From CAZZIZ01 sp964654535 (lineage in GTDB: Bacteria; Bacteroidota; Bacteroidia; Chitinophagales; UBA2359), in assembly GCA_964654535.1 (NCBI GenBank), contig CAZZIZ010000001.1, positions 1-64,000 on the forward strand: 64,000 nt of DNA. Reading direction: 5' to 3'. Shown piece after piece: positions 38,184-47,165 of this stretch; the first letter of the stretch is position 1, and each line of letters starts with the position of its first letter. The position numbers and the translations under genes were made by a program. Below the pieces are notes generated by a model. It searched no databases. It was not told the origin of the DNA and saw only the letters and a program-made list of their open reading frames with translations.

Positions 38184-39455
38184 TTAGATAAACTGTCCGA
38201 TACCGAGTAGTACTTGCGGCTGACGATTATCCCGATACATATCAAACCCTACATCTAAACGCAAAATTGCCTGGAACAAAAAGTTGAGGTGAAAACGAAA
38301 GCCACCGCCTGCGTAGAACTGGAAGTTTTCTGCTAAGCTATCGAAGGATAGCTCTCTACCTGCAAATCGCATAGCGTTGAAGTCGGCGAAGTTTACAAAC
38401 TCTAATACAAATGCTGGTCGATTCAGAACGGTTTGCCTGAGCTCAATATTGGCACCCAGTTCAAAGCTACCGCGCTGTACTCGATTACCGATTCCTCTTA
38501 CGTTGACATAGCTATCCTGAACAAAAGCAGGAAAGGGGGTTTCACTATTCTCAGATAATCCGACGACGAACCTAACAGCAGAATAGGCATTAGGACTCAG
38601 CTTATTATAGAACCTAAAATCTTCGACGAGCTTCCAAAAGAAATCGGGCAGATCGGAATTGTTGCCTATCGTAGTCGTCGTTTCGAACGCTAAGAAGCTT
38701 CTATAACCACTTACACGATGGTAGTTATAATTGACGCTGTTGTTTTCATAGAAGACTTTGGTCAGCACTTTATCGAATTCCAATAAATCTGGCCCTAGTG
38801 ATTCGGAGCTTTGTTTGATATACTTTTCATCTAAAAAGACCGCACCCCAAAACAAACGATGCTTGTTGTTCCATTCTCGATTTAAGATCAAGCCACTTAC
38901 CCACTTTTCAAATCGGTAAACTCCAGCGTCATTTCCATCGTTAAAGTAAACTGGCTCGAGGGTGTTATAATTGGACAGCTCAAACTGTGCACCCCATTTG
39001 TTACGGATAAAATGCGGGTTGCTGAAAAACAATTCGAACGAAGTGAAGTCGTACCTATGGACTACACCTTTTAATACCGATGCATTTCCCAAAAAGTTGT
39101 AGTCTGCAAAACCGAGGGAAAATCTACTTTGATCGCTTCCAAAGTCAAAATTGAAAACCGGCAGTAAAGTCCATTTCTCCTTGACTACAATCTTGGCGAA
39201 CTTTTGGCCTAAGGAATCGACATGCTCAAGTTTAACATCGCTGAACAGAAGTAGATTACGCATCCATTGCATGCCCTGCTCAACTTCTTTCTCAGAAATA
39301 CCGTCTATGCCCATTGGAAAGAACTTGTCTAAATAGTTGGCCTTTGTGCGCTTGTTACCTTTGAACTCTACTCCATCAAATTGAGTCAACTCTTCCTGAG
39401 CGAAAAGAGAGGCCGAAAAGAAGAACAATAAATAGATGCCAATAATCCTAAACAC
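38184..39455 (-). CDS. Omp85/BamA-superfamily protein with one POTRA-like domain
   Basis: 423 residues: signal peptide, one POTRA-like domain (about 25-95, FDGVEFKGNKRTKANYLDKF), then a beta-barrel with alternating aromatic strands and the Omp85 motif VRGIGNRVQRGSFELGANIE (about 322). It ends in a barrel-type FI. The small size (one POTRA, short barrel) suggests a two-partner-secretion or TamA-like homologue, or a surface-exposed patatin-free relative, and not BamA itself. The start is GTG. It would insert or export proteins or lipids at the outer membrane. Confidence 0.75.
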   Translation of the reverse strand: MFRIIGIYLLFFFSASLFAQEELTQFDGVEFKGNKRTKANYLDKFFPMGIDGISEKEVEQGMQWMRNLLLFSDVKLEHVDSLGQKFAKIVVKEKWTLLPVFNFDFGSDQSRFSLGFADYNFLGNASVLKGVVHRYDFTSFELFFSNPHFIRNKWGAQFELSNYNTLEPVYFNDGNDAGVYRFEKWVSGLILNREWNNKHRLFWGAVFLDEKYIKQSSESLGPDLLEFDKVLTKVFYENNSVNYNYHRVSGYRSFLAFETTTTIGNNSDLPDFFWKLVEDFRFYNKLSPNAYSAVRFVVGLSENSETPFPAFVQDSYVNVRGIGNRVQRGSFELGANIELRQTVLNRPAFVLEFVNFADFNAMRFAGRELSFDSLAENFQFYAGGGFRFHLNFLFQAILRLDVGFDMYRDNRQPQVLLGIGQFI

Positions 39456-39575
39456 GTCGCGATTTACACCATTTTTTTCTGTCTATGAAATGAGATGAGC
39501 ATTAGTCTCATGAAAAGACAAAATTCATGCCCTTCTTAGTTAAGATTAGTCTTTATATCCGAAAATAAGTTTCTT

Positions 39576-39760
39576 GCGTAAGGGATAGAGGCATTGTCGA
39601 AGCTCCTGTTGCTGACTAACACCGAGCCCTCAGCACCTAAGTGCTGGAAGGGCGATGCGTGAAGGTAGCAGAACAGAGCGACTGCCGAAAGCCCGACCTC
39701 GAACCCACCCTTTTGGTTTGTGGGGACACAAATCAAAAGGGTGGGTTCGAGGGCACGCCC
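39576..39760 (+). repeat. structured interspersed repeat, copy 8 (subfamily 1)
   Basis: Starts GCGTAAGGGATAGAGG and ends GGGCACGCCC. It has the same inner hairpin type as copy 5 (CAGCACCTAAGTGCTG with CCCT/AGGG arms). The last variable hairpin is long and nearly perfect (TCGAACCCACCCTTTTG with CAAAAGGGTGGGTTCGA). It ends 20 nt from the stop of the minus-strand TlpA gene. The rest of the gene-free stretch 39456-39780 has no recognisable signal. Confidence 0.88.
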
Positions 39761-39780
39761 AATTTATTTAATCCTAAATC

Positions 39781-41223
39781 TTAGTGATTATAAGCGGAAC
39801 CGCCACTGATTAATTTATCCAACTGACTCAGTAGCTTAGTCTTGTCACCGGACAAACGCAGGAAGCCTCCGTTTTCGTCAATATAAAATCCGATTGGTAA
39901 CGTTTCAAAGTTGTACATGTCTTTCAAAAAGGCGATGTCATTTGCTTTGATATTGACGCCGTCCAAGTGGGTTTTTTCCATTGCGTCTCGCCACATTGCT
40001 TCCGACTTGTCGACTGAAACATTCATAAGCACCACTCCTTTTTCTTGGAGTTTTTTTCTAAACGCTCTTTCTTTTGCGAACTCCTTCATGCAGGGTCCGC
40101 ACCAAGTCGCCCAGAACTTCATGTAAACAATTTGACCTCTGTAATTGCTCAAAGCGACTTGCTCTCCTGCTTCACTAATAGCCGCAAAATCTGGTGCTTT
40201 GGCACCTGGTAAAAATCGAAGCATATGACCGTATTCGTTTTCGATCATAGCAGTGTAACTACTTGTTGTGTTTTCTTCTACGAACTTCACATATCGCTGT
40301 TTCGCCAAATCGCGATTGTTTGCGCGAAGCGAATTCATAAACATCTTGGTTTGTATAGCAAACTTCACTTTTCCGTTCAAGAGCTCATCCGATTTATTAA
40401 AGTACTCTTTCGAGTTAGAACCAACGTGCATATTTTGCTTGAGCATTTCATAATCCAGATAGTAAGAGAGAAATGATAAAAATGATTCTGCGTATAAGTT
40501 GCGCTTATTGTTGAGATCCACATTTTCCAGCAGGCTATCCATAATTGCATAATCATCAGCAGACACTTTACTGTTATAGCGGTTTTCGGAAAAATAAATC
40601 AATTTGTTCTTGAGAGATCCAAATTGTATCTCTTTTGCCAATTGATTGTTCAAGGCATTTGATATGTTCTGATTGTTTTCTAAGACATCTAGTAATGCCG
40701 ACTCTTCGCGATCAAGCATTTCAAAGTATTGAGACATAGTTGAGTCCTTTGCTGCGGCAACAAGGTTTTTGCTTGATGAGAATTCGAGAAATCCGCGCAA
40801 TACCGTCCTGTCATTGGTTCTAGAAACCAAATAGCGATTGAGTGTTTGGAAAATTGTGTTGTCAAAGGCAGCATTTCCCCCGAGGGTCATTGCAGTTCTA
40901 TCTTTCTCACAATCCCAGGTCAGACTAAGGTTATCGCTCGGCGCCAAGTAGTAGCTAAATTCTACTCCACCAACAGTAGTCTCAATGATTCGCCCTTCTG
41001 TCAAAGGAATCTCCATGGAAAATTGGTTCTTCTCATCGAGAAAAACGAACTTGGTTATTTCTCGCTTGCTAATATTGTCCTCGAAGAACTTAATAGAAAC
41101 GAAACTGGTCGGACTATTGGTAATAGTACCAGACAACATGGCGCTCGCAGCTACATTGTCTCCAGCGTGTACATTTATTCCGAAGAATAAAATCGAGGTC
41201 AATAAGGTTACTAATGTTCTCAT
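39781..41223 (-). CDS. TlpA-family thioredoxin, exported
   Basis: 480 residues with a signal peptide (MRTLVTLLTSILFFGINVHA). The N-terminal 340 residues are a helical region with a DUF4369-like start, and the C-terminal thioredoxin domain (about 340-475) carries YMKFWATWCGPCMKEFAKER. The AhpC/TSA-TlpA type suggests a periplasmic disulfide reductase. It lies 18 nt downstream of the aldehyde dehydrogenase gene on the same strand and so could be the last gene of that operon, but a role in tryptophan breakdown is not implied. Confidence 0.85.
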   Translation of the reverse strand: MRTLVTLLTSILFFGINVHAGDNVAASAMLSGTITNSPTSFVSIKFFEDNISKREITKFVFLDEKNQFSMEIPLTEGRIIETTVGGVEFSYYLAPSDNLSLTWDCEKDRTAMTLGGNAAFDNTIFQTLNRYLVSRTNDRTVLRGFLEFSSSKNLVAAAKDSTMSQYFEMLDREESALLDVLENNQNISNALNNQLAKEIQFGSLKNKLIYFSENRYNSKVSADDYAIMDSLLENVDLNNKRNLYAESFLSFLSYYLDYEMLKQNMHVGSNSKEYFNKSDELLNGKVKFAIQTKMFMNSLRANNRDLAKQRYVKFVEENTTSSYTAMIENEYGHMLRFLPGAKAPDFAAISEAGEQVALSNYRGQIVYMKFWATWCGPCMKEFAKERAFRKKLQEKGVVLMNVSVDKSEAMWRDAMEKTHLDGVNIKANDIAFLKDMYNFETLPIGFYIDENGGFLRLSGDKTKLLSQLDKLISGGSAYNH

Positions 41224-41241
41224 TTGTGCTTTTGTTTGGGG

Positions 41242-42702
41242 CTACTTCAGCTTAATGCATACATTTTTCTGTTCTGTAAAAAATTGCAGGGCATTCAATC
41301 CGCCCTCGCGACCTAATCCAGAATTTTTCACCCCTCCAAAAGGGGTTCTTAAATCTCTATTCATCCAACAGTTAATCCAGACTATTCCAGATTCTATGTT
41401 GTTGGCTACGCGCATAGCGCGATTAATATTTGTTGTCCAAATACTCGTGGCCAAACCGTACTCTGTACTGTTCGCCATTTCTAAAGCTTGTGTTTCTGTT
41501 TCAAATGGGGCGATGGTTACAACGGGGCCGAAAATTTCTTCTTGGTTTGTTCTACTATCCGTAGCCAAACCCTCTACTACAGTTGGTTCAACGAACCAAC
41601 CTGTTTCGCAGCGACCAGAAACAGTTACTTGACTTCCGCCTATAAGTACGGTTCCGCCTTCCTCTTTTGCCAGATCAATATGGTAAAGCACCTTTTCCAT
41701 GTGTTGTTTGGAAACCAAGGCACCCACGTCGGTATTTGGCTTGGCCGGATCGCCAATCTTTAGTTTATAAACTCGAGCCAGAAACTCCGATTTGAATTTT
41801 TCATAAATACCTGTCTGAACCAAAATGCGACTTCCACAAAGACAAATTTGTCCTTGATTACTGAATGACGATTTTATTGTAGTCGCAATCATCTCATCGA
41901 AGTCACAGTCATCGAAAATGATGATCGGATTTTTACCTCCAAGTTCAAGGGATACTTTTTTGAAACTTGGAGCGGCTAGTTCAGCGATAGCTCTACCCGT
42001 TCCAGTACCTCCGGTAAACGAAACGGCTTTTACTTGAGGATGTTCTACGATTGCCTTACCTGCCTTGTTTCCTAATCCATGTACAATGTTAAGAACACCG
42101 TTGGGCAAACCTGCTTCATCACAAATTTTTGAGAGCAAGAAGGCCGTTTTAGGGGTTACTTCAGAGGGTTTACCTACCACGCAGTTTCCTGCAGCTAGAG
42201 CCGGCGCCACCTTCCAAGTAAAAAGGTATAAAGGTAGGTTCCAGGGAGATATACAGCCCACTACTCCCAGCGGAGTTCTAAGCGTATAGTTTATGGAGTC
42301 CGTGCCCTGATGTGATTCTGAGGAGAATTGCGTCATGGCATCGGCAAAAAATCTGAAATTGGCCGCAGCTCGGGGTATATCCACTTTAGTTGCGAGGCTA
42401 ACTGGCTTGCCATTGTCTTCGCTTTCGGCTTTGGCTAAGAGCTCTATGTTCTGTTCTATTATATCTGCGATTCTTTTTAGAACTGCCGATCGATTTTCCA
42501 CGCTGGTTTTTGACCAAGAAGGAAAAGCAAGTTCAGCAGCTCGCACTGCTTGTTGAACATCGTCGCCATCGGAATCAGGAATAGTTCCATACACTTCTCC
42601 AAGGGCTGGATTGTAGTTATCTAAGAACGCACCGCTTTGCGATTCGTAAAACGTGCCGTTGATATAATTTTTTATGTCCTTAGAGTCTTTAATCGTAGCC
42701 AT
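41242..42702 (-). CDS. aldehyde dehydrogenase, probable 2-aminomuconate-semialdehyde dehydrogenase
   Basis: 486-residue NAD(P)+-dependent ALDH. I see the cofactor fold (SFTGGTGTGRAIAEL), the general base in LELGGKNPIIIF and the nucleophile Cys in NQGQICLCGSRILVQ. The CLCGSR phrase is typical of hydroxymuconic/aminomuconic semialdehyde dehydrogenases. With 3-hydroxyanthranilate dioxygenase and kynureninase genes next door, oxidation of 2-aminomuconate semialdehyde is the likely reaction. It lies 10 nt downstream of the SDR gene, in one operon. Confidence 0.86.
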   Translation of the reverse strand: MATIKDSKDIKNYINGTFYESQSGAFLDNYNPALGEVYGTIPDSDGDDVQQAVRAAELAFPSWSKTSVENRSAVLKRIADIIEQNIELLAKAESEDNGKPVSLATKVDIPRAAANFRFFADAMTQFSSESHQGTDSINYTLRTPLGVVGCISPWNLPLYLFTWKVAPALAAGNCVVGKPSEVTPKTAFLLSKICDEAGLPNGVLNIVHGLGNKAGKAIVEHPQVKAVSFTGGTGTGRAIAELAAPSFKKVSLELGGKNPIIIFDDCDFDEMIATTIKSSFSNQGQICLCGSRILVQTGIYEKFKSEFLARVYKLKIGDPAKPNTDVGALVSKQHMEKVLYHIDLAKEEGGTVLIGGSQVTVSGRCETGWFVEPTVVEGLATDSRTNQEEIFGPVVTIAPFETETQALEMANSTEYGLATSIWTTNINRAMRVANNIESGIVWINCWMNRDLRTPFGGVKNSGLGREGGLNALQFFTEQKNVCIKLK

Positions 42703-42712
42703 TCCTTTTTGA

Positions 42713-43504
42713 TTAAATACTTACGGTTCTACCACCATCTACACGAAGGCTCACGCCATTGATGTACGATGCGGCTGGAGAAGCTAAAAAGCAAACTGCA
42801 TTTGCAACTTCTTCTGGCTTTCCAATACGATTAAGAGGCACGGTGTTTTCCATTTTTTCCGTAAAGGCCTCCAAAGATAGGCCCTGTTTCTCCGACCATG
42901 TTCTGAATAAACTCTGTAATCTCCCCGTGTTAGTAAAACCCGGTAATATGTTGTTTACTGTTATTCCTTTGGAACCCAACTCGTTAGACAAGGTTTTGCC
43001 CCAAGATGCAACAGCAGCCCTTGTCGTGTTAGAGACTCCAAGGTTTTTTAGTGGGGTTTTAACGGATGTCGAAAGAACATTTATAATTCGTCCGTATTGC
43101 TTAGAAGTCATGTTTGGAACACATAGTTGTGCCAATCTGTGATTACAAATTAGATGTTGGTTCATGGCACTTGCAATTTTCGTTGACTCCTCATTGAGCA
43201 AATCACCGGCCGCTGGTCCGCCCGAATTATTTATAAGTATTTCTATTGTAAGTCCCTTGTCACCGATGAGCTGTTCCAAGTTTTTTATTAAGTCTTCAAC
43301 ATTTGTATGATCAGCAACTAAGTGAAAGTGCTTTTGTTCTTGACTTGTATCTAAGTCTTGAAGCACTGCTTTCAATTTTTCTTCATTTCTGGCAATGACA
43401 ATTACACTCGAACCGAGTTCAGCCAGACCGATAGCAATAGCCCTACCAATACCACCGCTACTGCCATTGACGACAGCCACTTTATTAGACAAAGAAATTT
43501 GCAT
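42713..43504 (-). CDS. SDR-family oxidoreductase with atypical catalytic motif
   Basis: 263 residues of Rossmann fold with NGSSGGIGRAIAIGLAE for the cofactor, NNSGGPAAG in place of NNAG, and the C-terminal PEEVANAVCFLASPAASYINGVSLRVDGG. Where most SDRs have Tyr-x-x-x-Lys, this one reads GVSNTTRAAVASWGKT, so the Tyr and Lys are both missing (Asn and Arg stand nearby). The Ser in INVLSTS is present. A subgroup of SDRs shares this S-N-x-x-R pattern. It is first in the operon with the aldehyde dehydrogenase and divergent from the dioxygenase gene. Reaction unknown. Confidence 0.85.
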   Translation of the reverse strand: MQISLSNKVAVVNGSSGGIGRAIAIGLAELGSSVIVIARNEEKLKAVLQDLDTSQEQKHFHLVADHTNVEDLIKNLEQLIGDKGLTIEILINNSGGPAAGDLLNEESTKIASAMNQHLICNHRLAQLCVPNMTSKQYGRIINVLSTSVKTPLKNLGVSNTTRAAVASWGKTLSNELGSKGITVNNILPGFTNTGRLQSLFRTWSEKQGLSLEAFTEKMENTVPLNRIGKPEEVANAVCFLASPAASYINGVSLRVDGGRTVSI

Positions 43505-43692
43505 TATTTTTTATGGGTTAGTTCCTGAATTTGTGTTTTAGGCGGTTAGTGTTTAGTTTTTGGGGAAGGAACCGTATGCGAAAATAAGCCAGATTAGAGC
43601 TTCATGCTAGATATCACCTGTCCGTAAAGGCGCTTATTTCCTGTGTAAATGTCGATTATTATGTACATTCAAATAGAGTAAAACGACGAAAA

Positions 43693-44229
43693 ATGCCTGT
43701 AAATAGACCCTTTAACCTTCAGAAATGGATAGACGAGAACCGCGATGAGCTTAAACCGCCAGTAGGTAATCGAAACCTATACCGAGAAGCCGGAGATTAT
43801 ATAGTAATGATAGTGGCCGGACCAAACGCTCGAAAAGACTACCACTATAATGAGACCGAGGAGCTTTATTACCAATTGGAAGGAAATATTGTTGTTCGAA
43901 TTCAAGAGGATGGCAAGGCAGTCGACATTCCTATAAACGAGGGCGAAATGTTTTTACTTCCAGCCAAGGTGCCTCATTCGCCTATGCGATCCGAAGGATC
44001 GATTGGCCTAGTTATAGAACTGAAAAGAAAAGATAAAGAGAAAGACGGCTTGATTTGGTTTTGCGATTCTTGCAATACGAAATTGTACGAAGATTACTTT
44101 AAGCTGGAGAACATTGAAAAAGATTTCTTACCGCGCTTTAAAGCTTACTACGGCTCCGATGATAAAAGAACCTGTTCTAATTGCGCCACAGTGATGGCCG
44201 TCGACGAACGATTTGTAGAACAAGACTAG
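43693..44229 (+). CDS. nbaC: 3-hydroxyanthranilate 3,4-dioxygenase
   Basis: 178-residue cupin that opens the 3-hydroxyanthranilate ring to 2-amino-3-carboxymuconate semialdehyde using Fe(II). The metal ligands are visible as His and Glu in KDYHYNETEELYYQLEG and His in AKVPHSP. A second, rubredoxin-like metal site is formed by two CxxC motifs (CDSC near 140, CSNC near 165), typical of bacterial forms. It is first in the operon with kynureninase 21 nt downstream. The product can lead to quinolinate or to catabolism; the neighbouring ALDH favours the latter. Confidence 0.93.
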   Translation: MPVNRPFNLQKWIDENRDELKPPVGNRNLYREAGDYIVMIVAGPNARKDYHYNETEELYYQLEGNIVVRIQEDGKAVDIPINEGEMFLLPAKVPHSPMRSEGSIGLVIELKRKDKEKDGLIWFCDSCNTKLYEDYFKLENIEKDFLPRFKAYYGSDDKRTCSNCATVMAVDERFVEQD

Positions 44230-44250
44230 CCCGAAGCCTACAAGAAAATT

Positions 44251-45522
44251 ATGTCATTTACCAAAGGACTTTCCCTTGCCGCTGAATTAGATCAGGCAGA
44301 TCCCTTACGCAGTTTTCGTGATAAGTTTCACCTTCCCGAAAAGGACGGCAAGTCTTTAATTTATCTCACTGGTAACTCACTTGGTTTACAACCAAAAACG
44401 GTGCGCGAGCACATTGAGCAAGAACTGTTGGACTGGGAAAACTTAGGTGTAGAGGGTCACTTTCACGGAAAGAATCCCTGGTACTACTATCATCATTTTG
44501 TAAAAGAAGTTTCAGAAGAAATAGTTGGAGCAAAAAGCGGTGAGGTGGTTATTATGAATAGCCTGACGGCGAACTTACATTTTATGCTCGCTTCTTTTTA
44601 CCAACCGAAAGGAAAGCGCAGTAAAATATTGATTGAGTCTCACGCTTTTCCTTCTGACCAATACGCGGCAGACAGTCACGCAAACTGGCATGGTCTCGAG
44701 GCTGAAGCAGAAGTGGTCGAGCTACAGGCACGAGAAGGAGAAGTCACACTTCGCACTGAAGACATTCTTGAAAAAATAAAAGAGCTCGGCGATAGCTTAG
44801 CATTGGTAATGATGGGTGGCGTGAACTACTACACCGGTCAATATTTCGAACTAGAAAAAATAACTGCAGCAGCACACAAGGTGGGGGCGTTTGTTGGTTT
44901 CGATCTAGCCCACGCCGCTGGCAATGTTGACTTACAACTACACGATTGGAATGTCGACTTTGCGGTTTGGTGTACTTACAAGTACTTGAACTCTGGTCCG
45001 GGTGGCACGAGCGGCACATTCGTACACGAAAAGCATGCGAACAACAGCGAGCTACCCAGACTAGCAGGTTGGTGGGGCAACGATGAAAAAACAAGATTTG
45101 AAATGCCTCGAAAGTTTGTGCCTCAAAGCGGTGCGGCTGGCTGGCAAGTGAGCAACGCGCAAGTCTTACCGATGGCTGCGCATAAAGCATCATTGGAAAT
45201 ATTTAAAGAAGCGGGCATTAAAAATCTAATAGAAAAGTCTAAGAAAATGACAAGCTATTTGGATGGACTGCTTGAAGAGATTAACGCAGAAAACAATGAC
45301 CAGCTAAACATTATTACTCCAAAGGCGATGAACGAAAGGGGCTGTCAATTTTCTATACTTACAGGGGCAAAGGGAAAAGCCCTTTACGAACGCTTAACAG
45401 AAAACAACGTAATCGCAGATTGGCGCGAACCCAATGTAATTCGCATAGCTCCGGTTCCTTTATACAACACCTTCGAAGAACTATATCAGTTTGCAACACT
45501 AATTAAAGACAACATTCAATGA
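44251..45522 (+). CDS. kynU: kynureninase
   Basis: PLP enzyme that splits kynurenine or 3-hydroxykynurenine into alanine and (3-hydroxy)anthranilate. 423 residues with IYLTGNSLGLQPKTV, GHFHGKNPWYYYHH, VGFDLAHAAGNVDLQLHDW (PLP-binding Asp) and the Schiff-base Lys in VWCTYKYLNSGPGG (about residue 247), followed by RLAGWWG. It matches family length. It is downstream of the dioxygenase and coupled to the next gene by a 4-nt ATGA overlap. Confidence 0.95.
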   Translation: MSFTKGLSLAAELDQADPLRSFRDKFHLPEKDGKSLIYLTGNSLGLQPKTVREHIEQELLDWENLGVEGHFHGKNPWYYYHHFVKEVSEEIVGAKSGEVVIMNSLTANLHFMLASFYQPKGKRSKILIESHAFPSDQYAADSHANWHGLEAEAEVVELQAREGEVTLRTEDILEKIKELGDSLALVMMGGVNYYTGQYFELEKITAAAHKVGAFVGFDLAHAAGNVDLQLHDWNVDFAVWCTYKYLNSGPGGTSGTFVHEKHANNSELPRLAGWWGNDEKTRFEMPRKFVPQSGAAGWQVSNAQVLPMAAHKASLEIFKEAGIKNLIEKSKKMTSYLDGLLEEINAENNDQLNIITPKAMNERGCQFSILTGAKGKALYERLTENNVIADWREPNVIRIAPVPLYNTFEELYQFATLIKDNIQ

Positions 45523-46133
45523 AAAAAAGAGGACTAATTATATTTATCAAAAACCCAGAATTAGGAAAAGCGAAAACCCGCTTGGCTGCCACCGTTGGCA
45601 AAGAAAAAGCGCTAGAGGTGTATCACGACCTTTTGAGTCATACCCGTAAAGTTGCCTTGGAAGTAAACGCGGATCGCTTACTTTTTTACAGCCAAACGAT
45701 TGACAACAATGATGAATGGTCTTTGGATAGTTTTAAAAAGTACTTGCAAAGCGAAGGAGACTTAGGTGAAAAATTGAAGCACGCCTTCGCCGCTGGTTTT
45801 GATAGCGACTATGATCAGCTAGTAGTTATTGGTAGCGACTGTCCGGTCTTGAGTGCTGCGCATATTGAAAAGGCATTCGAAGATATGTCTAAGACTGAAG
45901 ACTCATCCGCGAGCAAAGTGGTCATTGGCCCCAGTAATGATGGTGGATATTACTTGCTGGGTATGCGCAAATATTACTACCATTTGTTTGAAAACAAGCC
46001 TTGGAGTACTGACAAACTTTTAGAATCCACAGTCGCGGAACTTGAAGAAAGGAAAGTTCGCTTTTCACTTTTGGAAGAATTATATGATATTGACACGGAG
46101 GAGGACTTAAAAAGATGGACCGCCTCAGCATAA
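45519..46133 (+). CDS. TIGR04282-type glycosyltransferase (DUF2064)
   Basis: 204 residues with a GT-A-like nucleotidyl/glycosyl transferase start (LIIFIKNPELGKAKTRLA), a DxD-like SDCPVLSAAHIEKAF and IGPSNDGGYYLLGMRK. This is the TIGR04282/DUF2064 family, associated in some genomes with arsenosugar biosynthesis. No other arsenosugar gene is seen here. Its start overlaps the kynU stop (ATGA), giving translational coupling with a pathway it has no obvious link to. The ATG is sound and the frame is complete. Confidence 0.82.
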   Translation: MKKRGLIIFIKNPELGKAKTRLAATVGKEKALEVYHDLLSHTRKVALEVNADRLLFYSQTIDNNDEWSLDSFKKYLQSEGDLGEKLKHAFAAGFDSDYDQLVVIGSDCPVLSAAHIEKAFEDMSKTEDSSASKVVIGPSNDGGYYLLGMRKYYYHLFENKPWSTDKLLESTVAELEERKVRFSLLEELYDIDTEEDLKRWTASA

Positions 46134-46142
46134 ATCAGTTTT

Positions 46143-47165
46143 ATGAAAAAAATATTCCCCCTGACAATTATTGTTCTATTGATATTTTCTAGTCTTAAGC
46201 TAGACGCACAAACGCCTTTTATAGGCTTTGAACACAATCATCAATTTTTCTGGACGCAGACTATTTACAATCCTGCATACGCAGGCCACGAAAGCCAGCC
46301 TACTTTTTATGCAGTTTCTCAATTGGGCAGAGCCAACTTCGATACCGCTCCTCAGTTATACAACGTAGCGTGGCAAACAAGCGTGGACAATCTTGGTTTT
46401 GCCTTAATAGCAAATTACTCTAACCTCGACCCCAATAATTCTACACGGATGGGCTTAATCGCTGGTCAATTTAGTTTGGAGTTTGATGCCTTCGACAGTT
46501 TCAATGCGAAGGCCGGGCTGGGATTTGGGGCTTTACATTACAACAATGAAGTGGTTGATCCTACTAATCCAAACGCCAGCACAACAATGCAAGTAGAAAA
46601 CAACGTACCCTTTGCGAGGTATAATGCTGACATTGGCATATTACTCTACAACGACAATTTTAGATTAGGGATATCCTTGATACACAACAATGAGCCCGAG
46701 TTTAATTTTTTCAATACGGAATATATTTATCAAAATTTCAACGGCGGGATAAGCTCCTTTGACCCTACCACCGTTTTCAGAAATCGCAACTACATTACAT
46801 TTGCATACGACATTTACAGTGGTGACCTAAAATTTACTCCAAGCATATTCACCAGGGTTTATGCGTTGACATTTGATTCAACAAACCGCCGAAGAACAAA
46901 CAGTAACGACAACTTTAGACTAGATGCGAATCTAACTGCTTCACTTCGTGAGGAATTTTTCCTTGGCGCATCCTATATCAAAGATGTCAACTACATTGGT
47001 AGTGTAAACGCAGCTTACCGTACGATAGGAGGTTTTCAAGTATCTGCTTCCTTTAGCATTCCCAAAGCCGAAACCCCTGAGGGCTTTTTACAGTTTGAAC
47101 TTGGCTTGGGCTGGTTTCCGCAGTGGGAAGATGATGATGACGAAGAATACGATGACACCTACTAG
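46143..47165 (+). CDS. PorP/SprF family outer-membrane protein (second copy)
   Basis: 340 residues with signal peptide MKKIFPLTIIVLLIFSSLKL. The PorP/SprF opening FWTQTIYNPAYAGHESQPTFYAVSQ is clear, followed by barrel-like strands (NLGFALIANYSNLDPNNST, FNAKAGLGFGALHYNNEVV). The C-terminus is an acidic tail, WEDDDDEEYDDTY. It lies 9 nt after the TIGR04282 gene. Unlike the copy at 29 kb it has no cargo gene beside it. Role in T9SS inferred from family. Confidence 0.86.
   Translation: MKKIFPLTIIVLLIFSSLKLDAQTPFIGFEHNHQFFWTQTIYNPAYAGHESQPTFYAVSQLGRANFDTAPQLYNVAWQTSVDNLGFALIANYSNLDPNNSTRMGLIAGQFSLEFDAFDSFNAKAGLGFGALHYNNEVVDPTNPNASTTMQVENNVPFARYNADIGILLYNDNFRLGISLIHNNEPEFNFFNTEYIYQNFNGGISSFDPTTVFRNRNYITFAYDIYSGDLKFTPSIFTRVYALTFDSTNRRRTNSNDNFRLDANLTASLREEFFLGASYIKDVNYIGSVNAAYRTIGGFQVSASFSIPKAETPEGFLQFELGLGWFPQWEDDDDEEYDDTY

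Noticed and set aside
43505..43692. Divergent spacer between the SDR and dioxygenase genes as a regulator-binding site
   Set aside because: A shared control region is likely by position, but I found no clear palindrome or promoter box to support a feature.
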